Source: Arctopsyche grandis
Taxonomy: Eukaryota; Arthropoda; Insecta; Trichoptera; Hydropsychidae
DNA: 64,000 nt
Reading direction: 5' to 3'
Assembly: GCF_051622035.1 (NCBI RefSeq)
Contig: NC_135359.1
Location: 33,075,501 to 33,139,500, forward strand
A program made the position numbers and the translations under genes. Below the pieces are notes generated by a model. The model was given only the letters and a program-made list of their open reading frames with translations, had not been told where the DNA came from and ran no database searches. This document shows, piece after piece, positions 39,143-51,385 of the stretch; the first letter of the stretch is position 1, and every line of letters begins with the position of its first letter.

Positions 39143-40590
39143 ATAAAAAAAATTCGGGTGTGACCAACCCATGACTTTATCTATATATTTGAGGAATATA
39201 AGAAGGTTACAAAACAAAATTCGATATTGAACTGATGACTATGATAGCGATACAAATTGAGCGCAAATGTATGGAAACTTGCACAAAACAAAAGTTCTAC
39301 TTCCGGTTGTCAGATTTTGTTCAAATTTTTTTTATTACTAAAAATCACTATCAGTATTATACTCATTAAATATCAAGAAAATAAATATAATTTTATAGGT
39401 CAAAATAAAATAACGAAATATTGTTTTAAAAAAAAATACTACTTCCGGTTTACAAATTCTGACCAAAACCCTACCAGCTCTAAGTTAGTACATAAAGGAT
39501 AGAAATATAAATTTTCAGCTTAATACGTTCAGGGGTGTGGACAGAGTAGTGGGCACAACATTTTTGACCTTTCTACGAGGAAAACAATCCTACTTTCGGT
39601 TCATTAAATTAAGTAATTTTTTTTATTTTTACTTAAAATCACTATTTTTATTATACACAATAAATATTAAGAAGCTTAAAACAATTTAAAAGGTCAAAAT
39701 AAAATAATGAAATATTGTTTTTAAAAAAAATACTATTTCCGGTTTACGCATTCTAACCAAAACCCTACCAGCTCTAAGTTAGTACATAAAGGATAGAAAT
39801 ATAAATTTTCAGCTTAATACGTTCAGGGGTGTGGACAGAGTAGTGGGCACAACATTTTCAACCTTTCTTAGTGAAAAAAGTCCCACTTCCGGTTCATAAA
39901 ATTTAATAATTTTTTTTTATTTTCATTACATTACTACAAGAATTATACTTGAATTTTTTTGTGACGAACACACATGTTTAAGGGGTCGAAAAAAATAGTG
40001 GAAGAAAAATCGAACAAGAGTAAACTGCCACTTCCGGTTGACAGATACTTACTAAATTTTATATATAACTTGGTATTAAGCTTAAACTTTTAGATATGAA
40101 ATTTCAGTTCAATAAACCAAAAGGTTTCTGAGAAAAACATAAAAAACCTCAATTCTCTAGAGTAAAAGTACTACTTCCGGTTCAGAAATATTTAAAAAAA
40201 AAAAGGTTATAAAAATTATTATTTCTATCATATTTAAAAAAAATTCAGTCTGATTCAGTTAGTGGTTTGGGAGATATTTGAATTCAAAAACTTAAAAAAA
40301 GAGGACACCTATGAGGGGAGGTACCATTTCCGGTCAACTTAAAAATTTGGAAAAAAAAATTACGGCGTGTCGATAAGAATTTCATTAACCGATACTAAGT
40401 TTCATTTCGATAGGACTAACGGTGTTAAAAATATCCCCAAAATACACACACACACACACACATTTTTTCTAGATCATGAAAACGTGATCAGTGATCGATT
40501 CTGAGTTCGAATCAGTCAAAATCTCGAGTTCGAATTTTCGCATGATCACAAAACTTCATCTATTGTTACTACGTACATAGATAAAGTAAA
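39143..40590. mobile_element. Insertion private to unit A, with ACTTCCGGTT repeats
   Basis: Units B-D lack this 1.45-kb stretch between ACAGGGACAAAAT and CCTTTTATGCACAGTA. The motif ACTTCCGGTT or a close variant recurs about eight times, and a 294-bp direct repeat is present (39447 and 39741). It ends with (CA)n at 40442-40460, GATCATGAAAACGTGATCAG, and an A run that merges with the target's A run. Unclassified, possibly a non-LTR 3' region. Confidence 0.6.
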
Positions 40591-41221
40591 AAAAAACCTT
40601 TTATGCACAGTAAATACAATGATTTATTATGTTTTCAACGCAGTAGTATACATAAACATATTCTTGAATATATATTATTTGTTTTGATTTTTAAATGCTT
40701 TTTATTATTATGTTCACAATACATTTTATATCTATTTTAATAGCTAATTTAATATTTAATAGCTAACTTTGGTTAGTAATCATAGTATTATATTATTCTA
40801 ATGTTAATGCACAGCATAATAGGAGAAAGAGCTCAAAAACCTACGACGATTTGTTTATGTAGATGAGATGTAACAAGTTCATTATAAAATGACGAATTCA
40901 CTTTTAGATACCGTCCATATTAAAAATGAAGGCAATGGCATAATCATCGCTCTTGTACAAACATGCAGAATGAATCTCTGGCAACGTCCCATTGGCTCCG
41001 AAGCTGAGAAACGAAAACGACCTTCTTTTTTACATATAATTAATATTGTAACAAGTGAACATAAATAAAGGATCCTCTTACTAACATAATCAGTGTTTTC
41101 ATAGACCTCCCGCGGTGAATTAAGATTAGTAATTGAACGCAAAAGCGATTGCCAACCTTCTCGGATGCGAGCGATGCGAACGTCAGATGGGTTGACAAAT
41201 GCACGCGAATTTTAAATTTTT

Positions 41222-41725
41222 GGGTGTGACCAGTTTTAGCGTGTGACCAGTTTTCTCGTGACCAGTTTTAGCGTGTAACCAGTTTTCTCGTGACCAGTTT
41301 TAGCGTGTGACCAATTTTCTCGTGACCAGTTTTAGCGTGTGACCAGTTTTCTCGTGACTAGTTTTAGCGTGTGACCAGTTTTAGCGTGTGACCAGTTTTA
41401 GCGTGTGACTAGTTTTCTCGTGACCAGTTTTAGCGTGACGGATGATCACGAGTGACCGATCTAGAGCGACCAGTTGTCCTGTGACAGGTTTGGTTCGGTG
41501 ATTACTAGTCAAATGTGAACCGGTCACAGGACAACCGGTCGGTCTAGATCGGTCACACGTGATCACCCGTCACACTAAAACTGGTCACACCAAATTAAAA
41601 TTGGTCGAATTTTTGGGTGTGACCAGTTTTAGTGTCACGCTCTAGATCGATCACGTGAAAGCGATCTAGAGCGACCGGTTGTCCTGTGACTGGTTCACAT
41701 ATGACTAGTAGTCCGTTTACCATAA
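41222..41725. repeat. Tandem/inverted array of GTGACCAGTTTT units in unit A
   Basis: A 32-bp composite unit (17 + 15 bp) repeats about six times at 41222-41440. GATCACGAGTGACCGATCTA and AGTAGTCCGTTTACC blocks follow, and an inverted stretch (41500-41600) makes a foldback. Shorter versions are in units B (48112-48325) and C (59812-59993). Confidence 0.75.
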
Positions 41726-41799
41726 CTGTCGTTGGGAACTTTGTAAACAGGTAAGTTTCTATTACGATATATTTTCTTTTCAATTCAAATGAATTCGCC

Positions 41800-42535
41800 C
41801 CCGGCCTCGAGAAGCACCAAAGGCTCCGGGGGCGAAAGCCCCGGAGGCGAAGGTGCCGAGGACGAAGGAATTTCGAATATTGATTTTTTTTTCCTTTCTA
41901 TTTTTAATATATATATATAAATGAGAAGTGCTACAATTACAATGAAGAAACCAAAGATAGACTTCACTGAGAGGATAAGTGAAAATACCTAATACAGTTT
42001 TTGGTGCTTTTTCTTCAGTTAAGAAAAAAGCTTTTAAAGCTTCAAATAGCTTTAGAGTGGATTATATTTCAGGCAATAGTGATAGCCACCTAGTTTTTGA
42101 ATTTGAGAGTATATTTTTATATTCAATATAAGCAAAATCACAGAAATGTGTTAGTCTTTCTGTTCTGACGGTGTCTATTCCGCGTCTGCGTGTCATGACT
42201 CATGAATCAATGGCACCGTTAACACTAGCGATATCTACACCGATGTGTACGAAATTTTCAATAAGAGAACTGGATATGGGAAAATTCCTAAATATCGGGT
42301 GTATCGGGTGTAGATATCGGTAGTGTGGACGTAGCCATTGACTTTTTGTTTATAGTTTATGTTAATTCTGAGTTAAAAACTTCTGTAGGAAGTTAAAAAG
42401 TGGTAAACCGGGATATTTGGGCGTCCCGAGAGGTTTGTTCGGGACACTGGGATACGAGACTTAAAACTGGTAACAATCCCGATTAATCGGGACGCCTGAC
42501 AACCCTAGGTATAACTAGTACCAAAAAAAAAGAGC
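41800..42535. other. Spacer between units A and B
   Basis: Contains a GC-rich patch (41803-41870, CCCCGGAGGCGAAGG type), and a MITE-like pair at about 42207-42347 (CGATATCTACACC and GGTGTAGATATCGG inverted, with CAATGGC/GCCATTG ends). Near 42490 is CCCGATTAATCGGGACGCC, a palindrome typical of a transposon end. No gene. Confidence 0.5.
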
Positions 42536-42573
42536 TAGGCATCTGGTTGGTGTAAGAGTTAAATACAGGGACG

Positions 42574-44525
42574 ATGGAGTGCAGGCTTTGTCTTGGATCA
42601 GCTCCGGCCGAGTCTTCCGTCTCCATCTTCCAGAGACCAGGTCCTCATCCAGAGCGTCTGGAGCAACGCATTCGGACCGGCTGTCAGATTTATGTAGGTT
42701 ACTGGTTACAGGTTACAATACTGTTGTGGACCCAATTGGTTCTCCCAACTCTTCTCACCGCTCAATCCTATTGTTTTTTTCATTTCATCTGCAGGTTAAA
42801 AGAGGCGATGGGTTGCCAGACACGGTGTGTTTTTCGTGTAAGACCAATCTCGAATCGTTGATCAGCTTTCGAAAGGCTTGCTTTCGAAGCCACGAAACAT
42901 CTCAACTGAGGTTAGCTGATTGCTTGAACATCAAGACTGAAGAAGTTTTCTTGGAAGATCTAATATGGGACGATGAGCCTTCACAATCGACAATTCAACG
43001 AAAGGATAGTGAAATTTGTCTAAAACCATTTACTCAAAAATCTAACCATAAGAAACAAAAAAAATTGCATACTGGGATAAATCTACACAAGTGTGAAATT
43101 TGTCTAAAATCATTTACTAGAAAATCTACCCTCGATACACATAAAAAATCGCATGCTGGGATAAAACCACACAAATGTGACATTTGTTTAAAATCATATG
43201 TTCGGAAAGGTGAACTTGTGTCACATTTGAGAACTCACACGGGGGAAAAGCCTTACAGGTGTGAAATCTGTCTAAAATCATTTACTCAAAAATCTAGCCT
43301 CGAGACACATAAAAAATTGCATGCTGGGATAAAACCACACCAATGTGACATTTGTTTAAAATCATTTAATTATAAAAATAAGCTCGTGAGACATTTGAGA
43401 TCTCACACGGGGGAAAAACCTTACAGGTGTGAAATCTGTCTAAAATCATTTACTCAAAGATCTGGCCTCGATACACATAAAAAATCGCATGCTGGGATAA
43501 AACCACACAAATGTGACATTTGTTTAAAATCATATGTTCGTAAATATGAACTTGTGTCACATTTGAGAACTCACACGGGGGAAAAGCCTTACAAGTGTGA
43601 AATCTGTCTAAAATCATTTACTCTAAAATCTAGCCTCGAGACACATAAAAAATCGCATGCTGGGATAAAACCACACAAATGTAAAATTTGTTTAAAATTA
43701 TTTTCTCAAAAATCTTACCTCGTGTTACATGAAAAATTGCATGCTGGGATAAAACCACACCAATGTGACATTTGTTTAAAATCATTTAATTATAAAAATA
43801 AACTTGTGATACATTTGAGATCTCACACGGGGGAAAAGCCTTACAGGTGTGAAATCTGTCTAAAATCATATACTCAAAAATCTAGCTTAGAGACACATAA
43901 AAAATCACATACTGGGATAAAACCACACAAATGTGACATTTGTTTAAAATCATTTGTTCGTAGAGATGAACTTGTGTCACATTTGAGAACTCACACGGGG
44001 GAAAAGCCTTACAGGTGTGAAATCTGTCTAAAATCATTTACTCAAAAATATAGCCTCGAGACACATACAAAATTGCATGCTGGTATAAAACCACACAAAT
44101 GTAAAATTTGTTTAAAATTATTTTCTCAAAAATCTTACCTCGTGTTACATGAAAAATTGCATGCTGGGATAAAACCACACCAATGTGACATTTGTTTAAA
44201 ATCATTTATTTATAAAAATAAACTTGTGATACATTTAAGATCTCACACGGGGGAAAAGCCTTACAGGTGCGAAATCTGTCCAAAATCATTTACTCAAAAA
44301 TCTAGCCTCGAGACACATAAAAAATTGCATGCTGGGATAAAACCACACAAATGTGAAATCTTTTTAAAATCATTTACTCGAAAACCTTACCCCAAGAGAC
44401 ATAAACAATTGCATGCTGAGATAAAACCACACAAATGTGACATTTGTTTAAAATCATTTATCCGAAAACATAAACTTGTGACACATTTAATATCTCACAC
44501 GGGGGGAAAAGCTTTACAAGTGTGA
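42574..44525 (+). CDS. ZAD C2H2 zinc-finger protein, unit B (17 fingers, intact)
   Basis: The longest and best-preserved paralogue. Exon 1 is 42574-42693 (MECRLCLG, three residues longer than unit A: QRP after SIF). The intron is 42694-42794, and exon 2 is 42795-44525. About 616 aa. The ZAD Cys pairs are CRLC in exon 1 and CFSC in exon 2 (Cys retained). After one degenerate finger there are 17 finger units of 28 residues in an alternating two-type pattern; finger 16 has lost its second Cys (CEIF). Fingers 8 and 13 are identical, and 9 and 14 nearly so, pointing to internal duplication. The reading frame ends in the shared GGKALQV tail. Upstream shares only about 40 bp with the other units. 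Likely sequence-specific DNA-binding protein; target unknown. Confidence 0.87.
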
Positions 44526-45930
44526 AATTTGTTTAAAATCATTTACTCGAAAATCTATCCCTTGGTCACATAATAAATTACATATTGGAATGAATATAAA
44601 AAAATTGTTATTATATACATTAATACTGTTATTATTCTTACATTTTGGTTGCATGCGTCCCATGATGTTTTTGGTGCCCCCTTCTCATGTCATTTCAGTT
44701 TATTTAAATAATTTTAAGATAAATGATAATAGAAAATTTAAATGCACACTTCTATTATTTGGCTTACTTGTTTTATTTATTTTAAATGTAATAATTTTTA
44801 TTTATTGGATGAAATTGTGGTAATTATGGTAAACATACTTCATCATCCTAAGCCAGGCGTCAAAGTGCTCTAAAATTGTGGCAATTTCAACAGACGGGGT
44901 GAAACGTATGACCGGCGTAAGAAAAGAGTTTGTTGTTATTTTGAAATAACAACAAACCTATATCTTCATGTTTTGTACGTATATAAAACATTGCTAATTG
45001 TTGAATATGAGTAAATTGAGTAATTGTTGAATATGAGAAGTGAAAAATATGGAATAGTGCAAGTGATATTGTTTTGAGTTGCTGACTATCACCGATTTAA
45101 TTACCAATGTATTGATAAGTAAGTAATATGTATGCACAATAGAACCACGACTATCCGAATTGTTAAAAACAAACACAAATTTTACGATTTTGCTGGTTTG
45201 AAATGTATAACAAAAATTCTAAAATAAGAAGGAGCTACTAAATTATAATATGATATATGTACTTTCAAATAAATTCTAAAATATATACCTTAATCTAAAT
45301 TACAGGGACAAAATTAAAAAAAAAAACCTTTTATGCACAGTAAATACAATGATTTATTATGTTTTCAACACATTATACATAAACATATTCTTGAATATAT
45401 ATTATAATATATAGATGACATATAGAAAATGTTATACAATATAACAAAGATAAACAAATAATGTTACCGACGATTTATGTATGTAGATGAGATGTAACAA
45501 GTTCATAATAAAATGACGAATTTACTTTTAGATACCGTCCATATTAAAGATGATTATTCATAATGTTTCTTAGATCTGTCTGTAACGCGATAGATTTCAT
45601 AACGACAAGGATTTCTTTAATAGATGATATTAGAAACTTTTTATTTCAGTAGACGGTGAACGAAATGTTAATGAAATAAATTATTTTAGTCACCGCTTTG
45701 TCCATGTTATATACTCGTATATATAATTGGTATTAGTTTGTCACCGGACTGATACCAAAATATTCAATACCCTGTAATTCATTTCATTGCATTCTTTCAA
45801 TACAAACATTTTCATTAAACATCTGAATTATGTTTTTATTCTAAATCGGCTATTCAGTACATAAGTAAGTATATGAAATGAAGACATACATATGTATGTA
45901 CTAAAATCTGTTGGTAACGCGATAGATTTA

Positions 45931-46470
45931 AGAGGGCTGGACAGCAGCGCCTTGTCCATACAAACGTACTATACTTCTCCCTACCTCAATTATGACACTA
46001 GAGAAATTATTTTTTAATATGCTATGGATATCCATATCCATATTTTTAATATGCTATGGATATGGGTGCATCTATCGTTTTATTTTTTTTGATTTATTAT
46101 TTTTTATAGGAGCTAGGAGCCGCCAAACATCTATAAAATCGCCTCTTTTTTACACCCACGAAAAGAGTCTAGCGTGGTTATTTAACGGTCGATTTTTAAA
46201 AAAAACGCCGATAAATGCACAGAAAATATCTTTTTCATACCGATGATGAAATTTTTTTAAAAATTGGTCCAGTTTTGGAGGAGAAAATAGTAGAATACGA
46301 AACCTCGATTTTGTCAATTTAAAACACGTTTTATCTGGTCGAAGCGCAACTGTCGCATTCACTCAATATATATATTGATATATATTGTCGCATTCACTCA
46401 ATATATACATACACTCAATATATATATCGAAGAAAGGAACAAAATTAAGGTTTCTGGTGTACAGCCCTCT
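45931..46470. mobile_element. MITE with TA target in unit B (partial in C)
   Basis: AGAGGGCTGGAC... GTACAGCCCTCT flanked by TA (45929-45930, 46471-46472). The flanks join to the repeated GATAGATTT-AATAACGACAAGG text. In unit C the left end (about 58199) is present but the right part is deleted. Confidence 0.65.
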
Positions 46471-46520
46471 TAATAACGACAAGGATTTCTTTAATATGTA
46501 CAAATGATCGGTATTAGTTT

Positions 46521-47591
46521 TATGGAGGATGAACGAATGAGACGACTGGCATGTTAATGCATTTGTTTATTATATGACAGCTGAAGACAGAGTGAGTAGC
46601 AGCTCTCCGAACCCAGCCGGGTTGGTCCCCACTCGCAGGAAGGCAACCAAACTCGACCATGTCGTATAAGCGAGCCGCCACATCACTCCCCCCCCAGCTT
46701 CAGCGATACCAAAATTACAAAGAAACAAATTTTACAAAAGAAAAAAATTATTGTTACACAAAGAGAAAAAATTATTACGTGGGGAGAAAAAAAAATTGTT
46801 GACGTGGGTCATCCGCTGTGTACATAGGTGTACCGCCCTGAATGGTCGGTAGATTCGAGGGCGGTGACGTCGCGAGCAGGACGGTGGCTGGTCCGATGGT
46901 CGCGCCGATGCGATGCTGCGGCGGCGCCGCTCTTCCGAGGCTGATGTTGGTTGGTGGGGCGGCGGGGGCGGCAGGGGTGGCAGGGGCATCGATGTGGTTG
47001 ATGATACTCCGAGCTGGACTGCGAGTCGTTGTGGCTCGTGGAGGTGTTGTAGCGCTACCGCCCGTCTCGGCGTGACGACGCTCGTGGGGACGGACGGGGC
47101 CTTGATGATGATGATGATGATGGTGCTGAGGTGGTGTATGTCTTGTGGTGCTGGATGACCGTTCTATGTGTAGTGGATCGCGCATGACTCCACATCCAGC
47201 TGTCAAGATCGTCGTCTCATTCGCTCCCCCATTTTTTTGCACCTGTCATCGACGTTGTGGCTGGACTCCAGGTAGGTAGGTAGGTAGGTAGGTAGCCGTG
47301 TCTGCTCGTTTATTGTCACCCGCGGGCCGCGGCGTGCTGTGTTGATGGCGATGGGGGCGCGGCGAGGCAGGGATGAGCGGCATGTTGAAATTGATCGAGG
47401 CTGCGTGGCTCGATGTCGGGGGTCACCAGTATGGAGGATGAACGAATGAGACGACTGGCATGTTAATGCACGTGTTTATTATATGACAGCTGAAGACAGA
47501 GTGAGTAGCGGCTCTCCGAACCCAGCCGGGTTGGTCCCCACTCGCAGGAAGGCAAGCAAACTCGACCATGTCGTATAAGCGAGCCGCCACA
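46521..47591 (-). mobile_element. TRIM-like LTR element (1071 bp, 162-bp LTRs)
   Basis: LTRs are 46521-46682 and 47430-47591, with GTTT duplicated at 46517-46520 and 47592-47595. On the minus strand the primer-binding-like text TGGTGACCCCCGACATCG follows the 5' LTR, and a polypurine tract (GGGGGGGGAGTGA) precedes the 3' LTR. The interior is about 750 bp, GC-rich in the middle, with no gag-pol domains. A 155-aa minus frame (47242-46775), rich in His, Pro and Ala, covers it and matches nothing I know. Units C and A lack it. Confidence 0.85.
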
Positions 47592-48327
47592 GTTTGTCTG
47601 TTTATGACTTTCCATCGCAAAGTCAAAATTTAAATGAAACGTTATTCCGAATCAAAGCCAGCGATCTCATATACATATTTCACAACAATAGCCAAGTCTT
47701 ACGATGGCATAATCATCGCTCTTGCACAAACATGCAGAATTAATCTCTGGCAACGTCCCATTTGACTATTCCAGAAGAAAGAATTCATCGCTCCGAAGTT
47801 GAGAAACGAAAACGAGCTTCTTTGTACATATCATTACTATTGTAACAAGTGAACATAAATAAAGGATCCTCTTACTAACACAATCAGTGTTTTCATAGAC
47901 CGAGATACTTTGATACACACCTTCCCGCGGTACATTTACAGAATTAAGATTAAACTGTGATTTGACATTGCAACCTTCTCGAATGCGAGCGTCAGATGAG
48001 CTGACTCTGATGAGATGCCCGCGAACTCCTCGCGAAGACCACAACCAACGACCACGGCCACGAGGGCTTTTGGCTCGAACATATGTCTAGTCGATAATAA
48101 TAAAAATTTCGTAAATAAAAAGTATTTGCGAATATTTTTGTTTGTGTGACCAGTTATCATACGACCAATTTGTAATTTTTGGGTGTGACCAGTTTTCTCG
48201 TGACCGATTTTAGGTGACCAGTTTTCTCGTGACCAGTTTTAGCGTGACGGGTGATCACGAGTGACCGATCTAGAGCGACCGGTTGTCCTGTAACCGGTTC
48301 ACATTTGACTAGTAGTCCGTTTACCTT

Positions 48328-48440
48328 CCAAGAGCTATTCGACTTCTCAATAAAATCGTTGGTGCCGTGCCTGAATGCGATATTTTCCACCTAAGTGATA
48401 CGCTCACTTAGGTGGAAAATATCGGATATTATTTTATCAT
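48328..48440 (+). mobile_element. LINE fragment with perfect hairpin, unit B
   Basis: CCAAGAGCTATTCGACTTCT onward matches the LINE coding segment at about 3856-3955. At 48378-48424 the text becomes a perfect 21-bp inverted repeat with a 5-bp loop. The same fragment is at 59996-60110 in unit C. Confidence 0.75.
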
Positions 48441-50849
48441 ATTCGTCATATTTATATTTATTAAAATGTCTTTGATATGTTTTCGTGTTTGAAAGAATAT
48501 TCAATATTGGTGTTGGTGTGTGGCTTTTAACAATAATCTCTTTTTCATTATATGGTAGAGACGCAAATGTCATTTTTAGTACATTTTTAATTAAACAATT
48601 GCAATTGTTATTAACAACGGCGATAAATCTACTTGCATTGTTACTTTGGCTATCTATATTGAGGGTCATAATAAATAGTAATTTACGACGTAATAAATTA
48701 CAATTAAATAATAAAAGTGAATAACTTAAGTTAATAAGTACTGATCAAGTTTATAATTAATTACTGATAAATTTTTCATTTTTTTACTAACCAAATAATT
48801 TGTTAGCTAGCATTTCTCTGGTATAACTAGTACCAAATTTAGACCAAAGAAGTCACTAAAAAAAATAGCAGGGCAAAGGCAAGTCGTCTGGTTGGTGTCA
48901 GAGTAAAATACAGGGATTCACTGTAAGTTCGCCTAATGCAATTCACCTAATTCGAGTATACCTAAGCGAGTTGGTCGAATATCAACATACCGAACGACGA
49001 CCATACCTAATGTCATACATACCTAACTGCAGTTTACCTAATACAAATTGATCGAATGAAGGTTGTTTTACGTTGACGGATAGATGGCACTTTTGCATTG
49101 ATAATTTCAAGATTATTTAAAACAAAATAAAATATTAAGCTGTATTTTAAAATTTATATTTTATTAATAGATGAAGTCGATCACTGTTTTTAAAAAATGT
49201 GCGTGTTTGGCTGTGTATTTTAGTAATAATTCAAACACCATTAAATATCTTTGAAACTGAAACACTGAAACTTTTTACTGTGTAATAAAATTTTAATCGT
49301 TGCGCTATAATTTTTTTTTTCATTTTCAAATCTGCCGGAAGTAGCATTATTTTTCTTTGAATTATTATATATCCTAGACCGTGTATCGAACTGAAATTTT
49401 ATATCTATAACTTGTATTAACTTGTACGCTCGAACTTACACTATTTTTTGGACTTATTAATTAAATGTCTACTCTTATCGAAAAAATATAGTCCTTCAAT
49501 TAATATTACATGAATAATAAATAATCAATAAGTTTTATAAACCGGAAACGAGCCTTTTATTACATACAAATCTCAAAAATGATGCGACTGCTGCTGCCGA
49601 TGCTGCTGATTTTTTCGAAACTATTGGATACTAACATTAAACTAATAGTTGATAGTGTCATGCCGACTCGAATTGCAAGTCAAGTGCCGTTTTATTAAGT
49701 GATAAGCAATACTGTGTTACATTCATTGAAAGCCTAGGTTCTATAAATCATATTCATTAAGTAGATAGAAGAAACGGAATTCAGCGAAGAAATGTCATAC
49801 GATGAACACTTACCATTTTACATATCGACTAATTCCGATAAGTCATATTTTAAATCCATTGTCATATGAAATAATTATTATATATGGGATAGATGAAACA
49901 TATTGTGACTAATCAGAATATATTACAACAGGTAAATACACTTTTACTATACATATGTACTCTGTTAATATTTTTCTTATATAGATATATACTTTTTACC
50001 CGAACACTAGAAAAAGTCAAAGATTTGTGGAAACATTGTGTTTCATTTGATACTTACTCTAGAGAACAGCTGGCATTGTTATCATTAACAATCTTTGAGT
50101 TTTACTGAACAACATTTCAAATCTATTTTCAAACAAGAAATCGAACGGAAATAAACTAGAAAATATATATCACTCTTTATCTTCCGGCGACAATTCGTCT
50201 TAGATTGTAGAAGACAAGAGTCTCCACTTGCTGAAGTTAAAAATTATAAAGAAAAAGTAAATATATATTAATTATTTAAATAATGGGAATAAAAAGTACA
50301 CAGTAAAATTTTTTAAATTGAAAGAAATAGAGTCTTTTGAAATTTTTTTAATACACAATAGTTATGACAAATATTAATAAACACGAAAACACAGTATTTA
50401 ATGAATGGTCTGGTATACAAATATTTAAAATATAAAAAAACTCATGGTGTGGTGATTTATTGGCAGTCTTTTCACTACACAATAACCATGAGCGGTGACA
50501 CATCACTTGCAAAACTTGATTTTAAGTGGCAGTCATTACATAACAATTCATTCCACAATAACAACAATTCAAAACAACATATCAATTCGGAAATCAACGA
50601 AAACACAGTATTTAATCATTGGTCTCGTATACAAATATTTAAAATATAAAAAAAACTCATGGGGTGGCGATTTATGCAATAGTATTAAAGCTAATCAGTC
50701 TTTTCACTACACAATAACCATGAAAAGTTATAAACCCCTGATATGATATACATATGTAGTGTTTGTGTCCTTTTGATGTTGTCGATTTTATATGCTAAAA
50801 AATCAATTCACTATATTAATAAAAAAAAAAATTATACTTTCTCGAGAAT

Positions 50850-51385
50850 TTTCCACGATTTGTCCGATATATTTTTGTGCTGGCCACCCCAGACTGACTG
50901 ACAGTCACGCGCCAACGGCTTCGGCATAAACACGTAGTTTTTGTCGCCACCGAAATCACCAGCTCGGCCACTGGTGATGGGTTGTGACGATACTTGGAGA
51001 CCAGCGACCGGCGACCAGCGACCAGCGACCAGCGACCAGCGACCAGCGACCAGCGACCAGCGACCAGCTCCAGTATCGCCAGTATAGCGGTGTGCGCCAG
51101 AGGAAGCAGTTGTCTGCAGAGGGTCTGTCTCAGTTGTCGTCCAGAAGGCAGCTACGCGTGGCTAACCTCAAAAGGCACGCGTGCTTTCTGCTTTCTTTGT
51201 TTACTCCCCCCCTTTCCTCGGTTGCTCTGCTTGATCTCTGTATAACTTATACAAAATACAGTCGCAATACATAAACAGATTTACGCCCTGTTTTCATTGG
51301 TTTACAATTTCCTCCCTTTTTTCCACATCACGCATCCCACGCACACTACGAAGGAGAAAGGGACAGCAGAGCAGCCGACATCTTA
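50850..51385 (+). mobile_element. Truncated copy of the 35107 LTR
   Basis: Shares CCGATATATTTTTGTGCTGG, TGTGACGATACTTGGAGACC and GCTACGCGTGGCTAACCTC with 35160-35670. It is nested in the Merlin-like element. It carries a private minisatellite of CGACCAG units (about 51003-51068). Confidence 0.75.

Noticed and set aside
41785-41967. 60-aa minus frame with an apparent signal peptide
   Set aside because: Short, driven by AT-rich then GC-rich low-complexity DNA; no conservation in sister units.
46775-47242. 155-aa minus-strand frame (His/Pro/Ala rich) as a host gene
   Set aside because: It lies wholly between the two LTRs of the TRIM-like element and extends into low-complexity text. No domain is recognised.
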